This document shows, piece by piece, positions 1-9,210 of a stretch of 64,000 nt of DNA. A model generated the notes under the pieces. The model made no database searches and had not been told where the DNA came from. It saw only the letters and a program-made list of their open reading frames with translations. A program made the position numbers and the translations under genes. The stretch lies in NCBI RefSeq assembly GCF_032399705.1, contig NZ_CP135922.1:6076001-6140000 (forward strand), in the 5' to 3' direction. The DNA comes from Paenibacillus sp. BIC5C1 (GTDB lineage: Bacteria; Bacillota; Bacilli; Paenibacillales; Paenibacillaceae). The first letter of the stretch is position 1, and each line of letters opens with the position of its first letter.

Positions 1-112
1 GAACAACGTACTGCCCGCCTGCCAGCATTGGCCAGACAATCAATGCAATTGTAACCAACGTCAGGACAACCGGAATGATTATCCGAATTAGCGACCTAGG
101 TTTCTTGTTCAT
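1..112 (-). CDS. N-terminus of an unidentified membrane or secreted protein (cut by window edge)
   Basis: Only the first 37 codons are present. The frame opens with Met-Asn-Lys-Lys-Pro-Arg-Ser and continues into a hydrophobic stretch (about residues 9-30), which looks like a signal anchor or first transmembrane helix. An AAGGAGAGG ribosome binding site lies upstream of the ATG at 112. The start is therefore convincing, but too little is present to name a family. It is the last gene seen on the minus strand at this edge. Confidence 0.6.
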   Translation of the reverse strand, partial: MNKKPRSLIRIIIPVVLTLVTIALIVWPMLAGGQYVV

Positions 113-429
113 CTTGATCCCCTCTCCTTAAATTCGCTCATACTGAAAAAACAGTATACTACTCTCTTCCTTCTAAAGATATCAGAAATGAGCAACTTTT
201 TTGTTCATGTTAACAAATTTGTCGATTTTGCACCTTAAATGTGTGAATTTTTTCTCACAAATCGCTTGCACACTTGATATTTCCTCATTGTAATCTTTAC
301 ACTTCAAGTCACAAAATAAAACCCTTTGCAGTCCCGTTGAACAGTATCAACGAATCCGCAAAGGGCTTTATTGACTGGGATTCCGGGTGCTCATCCAGTC
401 TTATTATGAACGAATTAACGCAAGATTAT
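113..429. other. Intergenic stretch with one terminator
   Basis: This 317-base gap holds the upstream region of the edge gene and a hairpin terminator near 319-367 for the gene ending at 430. No RBS-backed reading frame is seen; the short open frame at 274-468 has no recognisable features. Confidence 0.6.
319..367 (-). terminator. Intrinsic terminator after the small membrane protein gene
   Basis: The arms CCCTTTGC (322-329) and GCAAAGGG (358-365) pair, with an inner CGTTGA/TCAACG stem (335-340 and 347-352). Read on the minus strand the stem is followed by TTTTATTTT. Confidence 0.75.
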
Positions 430-693
430 TTAATCGGCGCCTTCGTCTTCCCGGCGTGTATGAACTAGTCCAATCGATTTGGCAATTACATAAATAAATA
501 CACTACCCACCAAGAAACCGATACCCACCATTAATCCGAGGTTGCGATCATTAAAATCATTCAGGTTAATCAGGCACATGATTACTCCCGTAATGAGGGC
601 AATCCAAGCCAGAACTGTCATCGTTAGCACTGCACGCCGCATATTTTTATCTTTGCGCTCCAATTGGCTTACCATTGCTGTCTTCGATGCCAT
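430..693 (-). CDS. Small two-helix membrane protein, function unknown
   Basis: The protein is 87 residues from an ATG at 693, preceded by an AAAGGGAAAAGGAAG ribosome binding site. An upstream in-frame ATG at 750 has no such site. A charged N-terminus rich in Lys and Arg (residues 1-20) is followed by two hydrophobic helices (about 22-42 and 50-70) and a charged tail ending Arg-Arg-Glu-Asp-Glu-Gly-Ala-Asp. I do not recognise the family. It is monocistronic, between a terminator downstream and a long gene-free region upstream. A loose TTGACT (764-769) and TATATT (739-744) pair with a 19-base spacer may be its promoter. Confidence 0.7.
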   Translation of the reverse strand: MASKTAMVSQLERKDKNMRRAVLTMTVLAWIALITGVIMCLINLNDFNDRNLGLMVGIGFLVGSVFIYVIAKSIGLVHTRREDEGAD

Positions 694-1091
694 AGTAAAC
701 ACTTCCTTTTCCCTTTTTGTAAGTGCTTTCCTTATACCAATATACCACATCAGTATGATTTTTAGTCAACAAATGTTCAAATTTCTTTCGCAATTTGGAC
801 ACTTTATTTGTATTTTAACTGTTGACAAGGACCAGATCACTTCTTCTTACTTCTTATAACCCAAAAACGCTCTTCTCATAACATGAAACAGCTCAAGCCT
901 TATGAAACCTTCATGAACATGTGCACTCTTTGCTGAAAATAAATAACAAAAAAAGACGGTGCACCGGATTTCCGATGTACCGTCTTTTTTCTGATTAAAC
1001 AGGTGTTACCCTGCATTTAACAATTGAACTAACATTATTACTTATTTTATATCAGGTTCAAACACTTCTTCCTCAACATTGAAGTTACAGC
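694..1091. other. Intergenic stretch with promoter region and terminator
   Basis: About 400 bases without a convincing gene. It holds the upstream region of the small membrane protein gene and, at 951-992, a strong terminator that follows the beta-glucosidase gene. Nothing else is visible. Confidence 0.6.
951..992 (-). terminator. Bidirectional intrinsic terminator at the end of the glycosidase operon
   Basis: Arms AAAAGACGGTGCA and TGTACCGTCTTTTTT form a long stem around a CCGGATTTCCG-like loop. T runs occur on both strands. It lies about 100 bases past the beta-glucosidase stop codon. Confidence 0.85.
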
Positions 1092-2438
1092 CTAAATTCG
1101 TGTTTCCAACCAATTATTTTTAATCACATTCTGATACCAGTAGAAGCTTTCTTTAGGTGTTCTGACTAACGAACGGTAATCCACATGCACAAGACCAAAA
1201 CGCATACGGTACCCTTCCGCCCACTCAAAGTTATCCATCAAAGACCAAGCCATGTAGCCTTTCAGATTAATGCCGTCGTTGATAATCCGATGAATTTGGG
1301 CCAAATGCTGCTCATAGTATGCAATCCGGCGATCATCATTAATTTTGCCGTTTTCCAAATCATCGTTGATGCAAGCACCATTTTCCGTGATGTACACATC
1401 CACATTTCCGTATTTTTGCAAATAGTGCATAAATTCATATAGTCCGCGTGATTCCACAGGCCAGCCAATATCGGTCTTGGTCAGTCCCATATCGACCTCT
1501 TCGGATTGCAATGCACCCGCCTCAGGATTGAATCGATTAATGCCCATGGTGTAATAGTTGATGCCCAGCAAATCAATCGGTTGCGAGATGATCTCCATAT
1601 CACCTTCCTGAATGGGCACTGTGGCCCCTGCCTTTTCAAACCAGTCGACCATAAATTGTGGATAAGCCCCTTTGTAGATCGGGTCTAGGAACCAATCCGT
1701 ATTCAGAGCAATCGCCCGATCACAGGCGGCTTGATCTTCTGGAGATTTGCTGTAAGGCTCCGCCCAGCATACATTGGGTGCAATACCAATCTGTCCTGTT
1801 GTACCCAAACGACGGAAAGACTGAACAGCTTTACCGTGAGCAACGAGCAGTCCGTGAGCAACATTAATGGATGTTTGCAGATCCTTATTTCCTGGTGCAT
1901 GAATACCAAGCAGGTTGGACAAAAATGCAATACACCATGGTTCATTGAAAGTCAGCCAGAAATTAATTTTTCCGGAAAACTCCTTGAAAATAACTTCAGC
2001 ATATTTTACAAATGCATCCACCGTCCTGCGGTTGCCCCAACCCCCAATATCCTCCAACGTCTGAGGTAAGTCCCAATGATACAGCGTACAGAAAGGTTCG
2101 ATTCCCGCTTCAAGCAGCTTATCCACGAATCGATGATAGAAGTCCAATCCTTCCCGATTGATCTCGCCATCTCCATCAGGAATAATACGCGGCCAGGCGA
2201 TAGAGAAACGATAGGTATTGATCCCAAGCTTTTTCATCAGCTCGATGTCTTCCTCGTAACGGTGGTAGCTATCACAAGCCACATCACCATTGTCTCCGTT
2301 AAATACTTTGCCAGGCGTACGGGCAAACGTATCCCAGATGGATACCCCGCGTCCGCCTTCCTGCGCTGCACCTTCAATTTGATAGGAAGCTGTTGCTGTT
2401 CCCCAGCGGAAATCTTGTGGAAATTGAAAAATTGTCAT
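1092..2438 (-). CDS. bglA: GH1 beta-glucosidase (BglA/BglB type)
   Basis: A 448-residue family 1 glycoside hydrolase, the usual length of cytoplasmic bacterial beta-glucosidases such as those of Paenibacillus polymyxa. The acid/base motif TFNEPW places Glu166 and the nucleophile motif YITENGA places Glu352, the positions known for this family. The N-terminal FPQDFRWGTATASYQIEG signature is intact and there is no signal peptide, so it should act inside the cell on beta-linked disaccharides or oligosaccharides taken up by the ABC system. It starts 16 bases after the stop of the GH95 gene and is surely co-transcribed with it. The symbol reflects family resemblance; bglB is equally possible. Confidence 0.95.
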   Translation of the reverse strand: MTIFQFPQDFRWGTATASYQIEGAAQEGGRGVSIWDTFARTPGKVFNGDNGDVACDSYHRYEEDIELMKKLGINTYRFSIAWPRIIPDGDGEINREGLDFYHRFVDKLLEAGIEPFCTLYHWDLPQTLEDIGGWGNRRTVDAFVKYAEVIFKEFSGKINFWLTFNEPWCIAFLSNLLGIHAPGNKDLQTSINVAHGLLVAHGKAVQSFRRLGTTGQIGIAPNVCWAEPYSKSPEDQAACDRAIALNTDWFLDPIYKGAYPQFMVDWFEKAGATVPIQEGDMEIISQPIDLLGINYYTMGINRFNPEAGALQSEEVDMGLTKTDIGWPVESRGLYEFMHYLQKYGNVDVYITENGACINDDLENGKINDDRRIAYYEQHLAQIHRIINDGINLKGYMAWSLMDNFEWAEGYRMRFGLVHVDYRSLVRTPKESFYWYQNVIKNNWLETRI

Positions 2439-2454
2439 CGTTTACTCCTCCGTC

Positions 2455-4845
2455 TCATGATGACACGCGGATCGTCTGTCCTGCGGTCATGGTTAAAATA
2501 ACTACATAATCACCCTGAGGTGTAAGCTGCACCTTGGCCTGATCGTTTCCTTCCACACGCAGCGGGTGCGCACTCCGAATGGTTATCGAACCATCGTAAT
2601 CAGCCTTGATTTCGGCGCTTGACAGTCTGCCGTCTGTCCACTCAATCGCCACCGTATATCCACCTCGTGCCCGAAGCCCCTTCACGCTACCACTGGCCCA
2701 GTCTTCAGGCAGGGCTGGCAGCAGATGTAATTCACCCAAATGACTTTGTAACAGCATCTCGGCAATACCGGCAGTACCACCAAAGTTGCCATCGATCTGG
2801 AAAGGCGGATGATCATCGAACAGATTAGGATGCGTGGATCGAGCCAGCAGCGTACGGACAAACTGATGTGCAAGCTTGCTATCCAGCAGCCTCGCATACA
2901 GATTGATCAACCAGGCACAGCTCCAACCTGTATGCCCGCCACCTTTTGAGATACGACGTTCTAGTGACACTCGCGCTGCTTCAACCAGTTCAGGCGTATC
3001 CAGTCGATTGATTTGCTCCCCCGGAAACAGACCATACAGATGGGAGACGTGACGATGACCCGGTTCGGATTCGGCAAAATCCTTAAACCATTCCTGCAGC
3101 TGCCCCTCGCTTCCGATCTTGAATGGATAGAGCTTGCTACGTGCCTCGCTCCACTCCTTCGCCAGTTGCTGATCCACATCCAGTTGTTTGGTTGCCTCAA
3201 TGCATCGATCGAACAACTCACGAATCAATGTCATATCCATCGTCGAAGCCATGGAGATGCTGCGAGCCTCTCCATCCTCAGTAAGGAACTTGTTCTCAGG
3301 AGAGGTTGATGGAGCGGTAACCAGATATCCGTCTGGCCCCTCTACCAGCCAGTCCAGGCAGAAGAGTGCCGCTTCCTTCATGATTGGATACGCGCGTTCC
3401 GCGAGAAATTGCCGATCACGTGTAAACAGATAATGCTCCCATAAATGTGAAGTCAACCACACGCCGCCCATTGGCCAGAACGCCCAACTTGCGTCCCCGC
3501 CTGTAGGCGTGGATGTCCTCCAAATATCCACATTGTGATGGGCTGTCCAGCCGCGCGCTCCGTACAAAATGCGTGCCGTCCTTCTCCCGGTATCGCTTAG
3601 ATCCTCCAACAAGCCAAACAGCGGCTCATGGCATTCACTCAGGTTGCATACTTCTGCCGGCCAGTAATTCATCTCGGTATTGATGTTAATCGTATAATCA
3701 CTGTGCCAGGGCGGCTCCACCTGATGATTCCAGATTCCCTGCAGATTGGCAGGCTGGCTTCCTTTACGTGAACTACCCATCAATAGATATCTGCCATATT
3801 GAAAATAGAGAGCCTCCAAGCCATGATCCTTGGCTCCAGCCTGGTAAGCTTGCAGCCGTTCATCGGTAGGCAATGCTTCATTCGGTGATTCGCCTAGATC
3901 AATAGATACTCTTGAAAATAAAGCGACATGATCCAGCACATGTCGCTCCCGAAGTGCTTTCATTCCATGAGCGATTGCTTTATTGATTACCTCACTGCAC
4001 TCCTGATCCAGAAGCACATCATCTTTAACAGGAGTCACATCATAGCCTTCAAAGGCGGTCGCCGCTGTCAGATAAAAAATAACCTGATCTGCTCCCTGAA
4101 TATGAAGTCTCCCTTCCATAACCGATATTTCGGCATTCTTACCCGTCGCAGTTGCGGCCAATCGCACAGCATAAGCCGTTCCCCGATCTTCTTCGTAGAT
4201 GACAGACTCCGGATGATCCCGGAAATAATTCGATTCAACGTGACTTGGACAGCGACTGAACAGTGTAAGTGCATCGCCCGAAGCCTGAACGTTATAAGGA
4301 TGTGGACTGTCCAACGTAACGCTAACGTTTACAGATCCCTCACGATCAGCAGTGATGGTACAGACCATAAGATCATCAGGCGCACTGGCATATACTTCAC
4401 GCATGTAACGAATGCCTTGATATGAATACTTCGTCGTTGTAATACCGGTGTGGAGATTAAGCTCCCGCTCAAATTCATCGTACGGGATCCCGTCCAGTTC
4501 AGTGTGCTGCAACTTAAAGTGACCCATCGGCTGATAAGCTTCCACATCACGTCCCAGCATTTCGCGATTCAGCAATTGTTCAGCCTCGCTATATTGCCCG
4601 GACATAATCAGTTCACGGGTCTGCTTCAGATAACGCTGACTACTGTACTGAATGGTGTCACGTGGAAATCCAGACCACAAAGTATCTTCATTTAGCTGGA
4701 TTTGTTCATCAGCTGCTCCGCCATACACCATACCGCCAAGGCGACCATTGCCGATAGGCAAAGCCTCTTCCCAGCGAGTAGCGGGCTGACGATACCACAG
4801 ACGATTTTCTTTTGTTCTCTCATTAATCGGGGACATAGATAACAT
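2455..4845 (-). CDS. GH95 alpha-fucosidase-family glycoside hydrolase
   Basis: A 796-residue protein with the complete glycoside hydrolase family 95 layout. The N-terminal domain begins [20 protein letters not shown]. The catalytic (alpha/alpha)6 barrel contains [14 protein letters not shown] (Asn387 and Asn389), an IRELF motif (Glu543) and [13 protein letters not shown] (Asp685). These match the Asn-activated water, acid and supporting residues described for 1,2-alpha-L-fucosidase. No signal peptide is visible, so it is probably cytoplasmic. Family members cleave alpha-1,2-L-fucosyl or alpha-L-galactosyl ends, such as those of xyloglucan side chains. That substrate is an inference, consistent with the GH1 partner. 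AGGAG precedes the ATG at 4845, and a CcpA/LacI-like palindrome lies just upstream. Confidence 0.92.
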   Translation of the reverse strand: MLSMSPINERTKENRLWYRQPATRWEEALPIGNGRLGGMVYGGAADEQIQLNEDTLWSGFPRDTIQYSSQRYLKQTRELIMSGQYSEAEQLLNREMLGRDVEAYQPMGHFKLQHTELDGIPYDEFERELNLHTGITTTKYSYQGIRYMREVYASAPDDLMVCTITADREGSVNVSVTLDSPHPYNVQASGDALTLFSRCPSHVESNYFRDHPESVIYEEDRGTAYAVRLAATATGKNAEISVMEGRLHIQGADQVIFYLTAATAFEGYDVTPVKDDVLLDQECSEVINKAIAHGMKALRERHVLDHVALFSRVSIDLGESPNEALPTDERLQAYQAGAKDHGLEALYFQYGRYLLMGSSRKGSQPANLQGIWNHQVEPPWHSDYTININTEMNYWPAEVCNLSECHEPLFGLLEDLSDTGRRTARILYGARGWTAHHNVDIWRTSTPTGGDASWAFWPMGGVWLTSHLWEHYLFTRDRQFLAERAYPIMKEAALFCLDWLVEGPDGYLVTAPSTSPENKFLTEDGEARSISMASTMDMTLIRELFDRCIEATKQLDVDQQLAKEWSEARSKLYPFKIGSEGQLQEWFKDFAESEPGHRHVSHLYGLFPGEQINRLDTPELVEAARVSLERRISKGGGHTGWSCAWLINLYARLLDSKLAHQFVRTLLARSTHPNLFDDHPPFQIDGNFGGTAGIAEMLLQSHLGELHLLPALPEDWASGSVKGLRARGGYTVAIEWTDGRLSSAEIKADYDGSITIRSAHPLRVEGNDQAKVQLTPQGDYVVILTMTAGQTIRVSS

Positions 4846-4885
4846 AGATAACTCCTGTTCCTGTATCAGCTATTTTCAAATCTTT

Positions 4886-4902
4886 ACTAAAACGTTTTCG
4901 AA
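4886..4902. promoter_or_regulatory. cre/LacI-type operator upstream of the GH95 gene
   Basis: The perfect palindrome AAAACGTTTT (4889-4898) sits about 40 bases upstream of the GH95 start. The same core recurs upstream of other units in this locus. CcpA or a LacI-family repressor is the likely binder (inference). Confidence 0.55.
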
Positions 4903-4980
4903 AAAAACTAAATAAATGATATATTACTGATTTCATTAGGTCCAAAGCCTTTTAGATTCATAGCTTGATCTTCGTTTATC

Positions 4981-4994
4981 TGAAAGTGCTTACA
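4981..4994. promoter_or_regulatory. TGAAAGTGCTTACA operator-like site
   Basis: A near-palindrome between the GH95 promoter region and the end of the first binding-protein gene. The same motif occurs at 7005-7018 and, as a perfect palindrome, at 9054-9067. Confidence 0.45.
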
Positions 4995-5052
4995 GTAAGG
5001 AAATTATATTTGATTTCGAAAATTGCGTCAATGTTAAACATCACATGAACAG

Positions 5053-5086
5053 CAAAAAAGACCCTTGCTCAGGGCCTTTTTTTGTT
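5053..5086 (-). terminator. Intrinsic terminator after the first solute-binding protein gene
   Basis: Read on the minus strand, AAAGGCCCTGAGCAAGGGTCTTTTTTG forms a stem with a four-base loop and a T run. It separates the binding-protein gene from the GH95-GH1 unit. Confidence 0.8.
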
Positions 5087-5112
5087 TAACCGCCTATTAA
5101 TTTAAACCTATG

Positions 5113-6810
5113 TTATTTTACGTCTTTACCTGTCCACAGGGAAACACGATCCTTAACCCAAACAGTGTACTGTTTCTCCATTTCGACTGCGCCAGCTTTA
5201 TCCAACTCTGCGAGGAAATCATCGTACACTTTATCAAAGTTCGCAGTTGTTGTCAGAACAGCTTCAGGAATACGTTTGCGCACGATATCCTGAGTTTTCT
5301 GGAACGTTACGCTGTAATCTGTACCAGAAGGTACAGGCATGTTGTATGCTGCGCCCCAGTCTTTCAGTTGCAAATCATCCTCAGAAGGATAGAAATCTTT
5401 CCATGTTGTAATGCCATATGCTTTCAACGTTTCTTTCTCTGCCGCAGTATAACCAGCCTGGATCTGCTCAGGGAAGTTCGTTGTGTAATAGTTATCCGTG
5501 GAATCTTTCACGCCATCACCGTATCTCGCACTAAACACGCCATACATCCCGATTCCTGTTTCTTTGGTGAAGTTAGAGTTGTCATTGGTTTTACGATCCT
5601 GGATATCTTGAGGAATCACCCGTTGACCATCTTCTACATTGTAGTGTTCGCCTTCGATACCCCAGTTTCTCAGCACTTGTCCTTCGTCCGATGCGAGCCA
5701 GTCCATGAATTTGATAATGCGAACCGGATCTTTGGCAGAAGTTGTGATTCCGATACCATATCCGTCAAATCCGGTTGGCTGGAACGTATGGTCCACAATG
5801 TCCTTGTTCAAAGATACAGAGAAGTGAGCATATGTGCTGTCATCTTTGCCCGCTGATTTGAGGGCATTTTCAGCCTCTTGGTAGTTCCACTCTTGGTCAA
5901 TCAAACCGAGTACACGGCCACTTGCAATTTTGGATTTATATTGGTCATCCTTTTGCACAAATGTATCTTTGTCCAGCAATCCTTCATTGTACATGTGATT
6001 CAACCAGCGGAAATATTCTTTTTCCTCTGGACGTTTGTAATGGAGCGTAGCTTCATAGGTCTCAGGATCGATGTAATATTCTCCATCATCCGGTGCTCCT
6101 GTTGCCTGGAATGCCGGGTTCGTTACCGTAATCATAATTTTCCAATCATCTGCATTCAGCGTCAATGGAATAGTCGGCTGTCCGTCAATCGTTGGGTGTT
6201 TTTTCACATATTCTTTCAATACATTCTCGTAATCCTCAAGTGTTTTCACTTCAGGGTATCCGAGCTCTTTCAGTACTTTTTGCTGAATTTCAAATCCACC
6301 TGTTGCATCAAACGCAACATTATCAACACCCATATTCGTTGGGATTGTATAAATGGCCTGATCCTCCGAACTGTATTTCAGCCGGTTCATCTGATCCCCA
6401 TATATTTTTTTCAGGTTTGGAGCATGCTCCTCAATTAGATCCGTCAGGTCAAGCATTGCGCCTGCATCTACAAGTTTAGACAAGTTACCTTTTGGGAAAA
6501 CGATATCAGGGTAATCACCACTGGCAGCCATAAGCGCAATTTTTTGATCGCCACCATTGTTCACATCGTATTCAGCCTCAATTGTAACGCCTGTTTGCTT
6601 GGTAATCTCTTTACCGACTGCATCCTGCATCTTGTTCCAGGTTGGACTGGCGTCCGCACCAAAGAATGTAATGGTAACCGGTTCGGTTCCACTGGACTCG
6701 GAGGTTTCTTTGCTTCCCGAATTTCCGCATCCAGCTGTAACCAGCATAGCACTTGCGAGCATCAACATTGCAAACGTCTTGGGTGTATTGCCTTTCATTT
6801 TGCCTCTCAT
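5113..6810 (-). CDS. Sugar ABC transporter solute-binding lipoprotein, paralogue 1
   Basis: A 565-residue extracellular solute-binding protein of family 1 (LipO-like, long form). The signal peptide ends in the lipobox VTAGC near residue 28, so the mature protein is tethered to the outer membrane face. AGGGGG precedes the ATG at 6810. The mature part is almost the same as that of the next gene (7127-8830) over long blocks and clearly related to the third (9211-10899). All share WGIEG, PTIDGQPTIPLTLNADDW-like and YYTTNFPEQIQAGY-like segments. No permease lies beside it, so it presumably shares the LplB/LplC pair at 11-13 kb. It has its own terminator and upstream operator-like sites. Confidence 0.92.
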   Translation of the reverse strand: MRGKMKGNTPKTFAMLMLASAMLVTAGCGNSGSKETSESSGTEPVTITFFGADASPTWNKMQDAVGKEITKQTGVTIEAEYDVNNGGDQKIALMAASGDYPDIVFPKGNLSKLVDAGAMLDLTDLIEEHAPNLKKIYGDQMNRLKYSSEDQAIYTIPTNMGVDNVAFDATGGFEIQQKVLKELGYPEVKTLEDYENVLKEYVKKHPTIDGQPTIPLTLNADDWKIMITVTNPAFQATGAPDDGEYYIDPETYEATLHYKRPEEKEYFRWLNHMYNEGLLDKDTFVQKDDQYKSKIASGRVLGLIDQEWNYQEAENALKSAGKDDSTYAHFSVSLNKDIVDHTFQPTGFDGYGIGITTSAKDPVRIIKFMDWLASDEGQVLRNWGIEGEHYNVEDGQRVIPQDIQDRKTNDNSNFTKETGIGMYGVFSARYGDGVKDSTDNYYTTNFPEQIQAGYTAAEKETLKAYGITTWKDFYPSEDDLQLKDWGAAYNMPVPSGTDYSVTFQKTQDIVRKRIPEAVLTTTANFDKVYDDFLAELDKAGAVEMEKQYTVWVKDRVSLWTGKDVK

Positions 6811-6892
6811 TGTCTAATCCCCCTATTATTTATGAAGGTTTTATCTGTATAACAGGCTTAAAGCCTGAGGATACCGCTGTAAGACACATTTC

Positions 6893-6906
6893 TGTATGCG
6901 CTTACT
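6893..6906. promoter_or_regulatory. TGTATGCGCTTACT operator-like site
   Basis: A cre-like sequence about 85 bases upstream of the first binding-protein gene. The CG centre and flanking TG and CA-like ends resemble CcpA sites. Confidence 0.4.
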
Positions 6907-6967
6907 AAAAAATTAAATTTGTAATCTTTTTCTCAAAACCAGCTCATATAAACTCTCTGACAAAATA

Positions 6968-6985
6968 CATAAAACGTTTTCGTAA
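6968..6985. promoter_or_regulatory. AAAACGTTTT palindrome upstream of paralogue 1
   Basis: A perfect ten-base palindrome at 6971-6980 followed by CG, the same core as at 4889-4898. It is one of several such sites spread over the sugar locus. Confidence 0.5.
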
Positions 6986-7004
6986 ATTAATTTAAAACGC
7001 TTAC

Positions 7005-7018
7005 TGAAAGTGCTTACA
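7005..7018. promoter_or_regulatory. TGAAAGTGCTTACA operator-like site
   Basis: The sequence is identical to that at 4981-4994. An AAACGCTTAC half site lies immediately before it. Confidence 0.45.
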
Positions 7019-7056
7019 TCAACGATTATATGCTATCCGCCCCCTTACGTCAACAA

Positions 7057-7086
7057 CAAAAAAGGCCCCTTTCCAGGGACCTTTCT
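7057..7086 (-). terminator. Intrinsic terminator after paralogue 2
   Basis: Read on the minus strand, AAAGGTCCCTGGAAAGGGGCCTTTTTT forms a stem-loop followed by a T run. Confidence 0.8.
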
Positions 7087-7126
7087 TGCAATGAAAATGT
7101 TCATATATTATGCCTTATTTTCATTA

Positions 7127-8830
7127 TTATTTCACGTCTTTACCTGTCCACAGAGCTACACGTTCTTTGATCCAAACGGTGTATTGTTTCTCCATCTCTA
7201 CTGCACCTGCTTTATCAAGCTCAGCGAGGAGATCATCATACACTTTGTCGAAGTTCTCAGGTTTGGCAAGGATCGCTTCAGGAATACGTTTGCGGACAAT
7301 ATCCTGTGTTTTCTGGAACGCTACGTTATAATCCGTATCCGAAGGTACTGGCATGTTATATGCTGCGCCCCAGTCTTTCAGCTTCAAGTCATCTTCAGAA
7401 GGATAGAAATCTTTCCACGTTGTAATGCCATAGGCTTTCAATGTTTCCTTCTCTGCGGCAGTATAACCTGCTTGAATCTGTTCAGGGAAGTTCGTTGTGT
7501 AATAGTTACCTGTGGAATCTTTGACACCATCTCCGTATCTAGCGCTGAAGATGTTGTACATTCCAATACCTGTTTCTTTGGTGAAAGCAGAGTTGTCATT
7601 GACTTTGCGATCCTGCACGTCAGCAGGGATGACACGGTTGCCGTTTTCAACATTATAGTGTTGGCCTTCAATACCCCAGTTTCTCAGCACCTGGCCTTCA
7701 TCCGAGGCGAGCCAATCCATGAATTTGATAATACGTACAGGATCTTTCGCAGTTGTGGAAATACCGATGCCGTATCCATCGAATCCGGTTGGTTGGAATG
7801 TATGGTCCACAATATCCTTGTTAAGGGATACGGAGAAGTGAGCGTACGTATTCTCGCCATTGTTGACTGATTTCAATGCATTCTCAGCTTCGCCATAGTT
7901 CCATTCCTGGTCAATCAGCCCCAGTACCCGACCGCTTGCGATTTTGGATTTGTATTGGTCATCCTTCTGCACAAATGTATCTTTGTCCAGGATGCCTTCA
8001 TTGTACATTTTGTTCAACCAGCGGAAGTATTCTTTCTCCTCTGGACGTTTGTAGTGCAGCACCGCTTCATACGTTTCAGGGTTAATGTAATATTCACCGT
8101 CATCCGGTCCACCGGTTGCCTGGAAGGCTGGATTCGTTACAGTGATCATAATTTTCCAGTCATCTGCATTCAGCGTCAGCGGAATGGTCGGCTGTCCGTC
8201 AATGGTTGGATGTTTAGCATAATATTCTTTCAGAACTTTCTCATAATCCTCAAGCGTTTTCACTTCTGGGTAGCCAAGTTCTTTCAATACCTTCTGCTGA
8301 ATCTCAAATCCGCCTGTTGCGTCAAACGCAACATTATCTACACCCATGTTCGTTGGGATCGTGTAAATGGACTGGTCTTCCAAACTGTATTTCAGACGGT
8401 TCATCTGGTCCCCATAGATTTTCTTCAGGTTTGGTGCATATTGGTCAATCAGATCGGTCAGGTCAAGCATCGCGCCTGCATCCACAAGCTTAGACAAGTT
8501 ACCTTTAGGATAGATAATATCAGGGTAATCACCGCTGGCAGCCATCAAAGGTATCTTCTGGTCGCCACCATTATTCACATCATACTCCGCTTCAATTGTA
8601 ACACCTGTTTGTTTCGTAATTTCTTGGCCGACTGCGTCCTTCATATTGTTCCAGTTTGGACTTGCGTCAGCACCAAAGAACGTAAAGGTGATTGGACTGG
8701 TCGTATCCCCTGTGTCCGTTGGTGTCTCTGAAGCCGTAGTTCCTCCTCCGCTACCACTGCATCCTGCTGTAATGGCAAGAGCGCTGGCTAACAGAAGCAT
8801 TGCGAATGTTTTTGGTGTTTTGCCCTTCAT
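7127..8830 (-). CDS. Sugar ABC transporter solute-binding lipoprotein, paralogue 2
   Basis: A 567-residue family 1 solute-binding protein with signal peptide and lipobox ITAGC near residue 24. AGGGGG precedes the ATG at 8830. It differs from paralogue 1 mainly in the linker after the lipid-anchored cysteine (Ser/Gly/Thr-rich) and in scattered substitutions. This points to a recent tandem duplication that included the upstream region: both genes are preceded by an AGCCTGTT-TACA-AGATA stretch. It should bind an oligosaccharide outside the cell and deliver it to a permease pair. It has its own terminator, so expression could differ from that of its neighbours. Confidence 0.92.
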   Translation of the reverse strand: MKGKTPKTFAMLLLASALAITAGCSGSGGGTTASETPTDTGDTTSPITFTFFGADASPNWNNMKDAVGQEITKQTGVTIEAEYDVNNGGDQKIPLMAASGDYPDIIYPKGNLSKLVDAGAMLDLTDLIDQYAPNLKKIYGDQMNRLKYSLEDQSIYTIPTNMGVDNVAFDATGGFEIQQKVLKELGYPEVKTLEDYEKVLKEYYAKHPTIDGQPTIPLTLNADDWKIMITVTNPAFQATGGPDDGEYYINPETYEAVLHYKRPEEKEYFRWLNKMYNEGILDKDTFVQKDDQYKSKIASGRVLGLIDQEWNYGEAENALKSVNNGENTYAHFSVSLNKDIVDHTFQPTGFDGYGIGISTTAKDPVRIIKFMDWLASDEGQVLRNWGIEGQHYNVENGNRVIPADVQDRKVNDNSAFTKETGIGMYNIFSARYGDGVKDSTGNYYTTNFPEQIQAGYTAAEKETLKAYGITTWKDFYPSEDDLKLKDWGAAYNMPVPSDTDYNVAFQKTQDIVRKRIPEAILAKPENFDKVYDDLLAELDKAGAVEMEKQYTVWIKERVALWTGKDVK

Positions 8831-9053
8831 GTGTAATCCCCCTTATGGATAAAATGAAGCTATCTATTGTAGAACAGGCTGACCTGCACATACCGTAATC
8901 GGGTGATTCTGATTGTAAAACGTTTGATTTAATAACATAAAAAGCGTTTTCTATAAGAAGTGAAAAACACTCTCTCTTTCAAAGTAATTCGTGGACCAAT
9001 TCATACCCAATTTGACTGAAGTGAATCGTGTACATGACTTGCTAAACCAACAA

Positions 9054-9067
9054 TGAAAGTGCTTTCA
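9054..9067. promoter_or_regulatory. Perfect palindrome TGAAAGTGCTTTCA
   Basis: This is close to the CcpA cre pattern except for TG in place of CG at the centre, and it lies upstream of paralogue 2. Its recurrence in the locus suggests a specific regulator. Confidence 0.5.
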
Positions 9068-9119
9068 TAATTGAATAATAATCCCTCTAAAAGTCCTTGT
9101 CAATAGCGAATTCATAAAA

Positions 9120-9150
9120 TTGAAAACGTTTTTCGGAAAACGTTTTAGGT
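9120..9150. promoter_or_regulatory. Double AAAACGTTTT operator
   Basis: Two copies (TGAAAACGTTTTTC at 9121-9134 and GGAAAACGTTTTAG just after) stand side by side, immediately downstream of the paralogue 3 terminator in the minus-strand sense. Confidence 0.55.
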
Positions 9151-9154
9151 ATGA

Positions 9155-9186
9155 AAAAGAACCCAGTTTCCTGGGCCCTTTTTTTC
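9155..9186 (-). terminator. Intrinsic terminator after paralogue 3
   Basis: Read on the minus strand, AAAGGGCCCAGGAAACTGGG is followed by TTCTTTTTC. It lies about 25 bases past the stop codon of paralogue 3. Confidence 0.75.
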
Positions 9187-9210
9187 GAAAAAGTATTCTG
9201 CTAAAACGTA

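Larger units (their letters stand above)
8831..9210. other. 380-base regulatory gap between paralogues 2 and 3
   Basis: The gap holds no gene. It contains an AAAACGTTT core near 8917, AAAAGCGTTTTC near 8940, a perfect TGAAAGTGCTTTCA palindrome (9054-9067), two AAAACGTTTT cores (9121-9150) and the terminator of paralogue 3 (9155-9186). Confidence 0.7.

Noticed and set aside
7010..7870. Open frame (286 codons) on the plus strand opposite the second binding-protein paralogue, with a similar one at 5110-5856
   Set aside because: Both are mirror frames of the same conserved minus-strand genes, which explains their likeness. They are not a duplicated gene family of their own.
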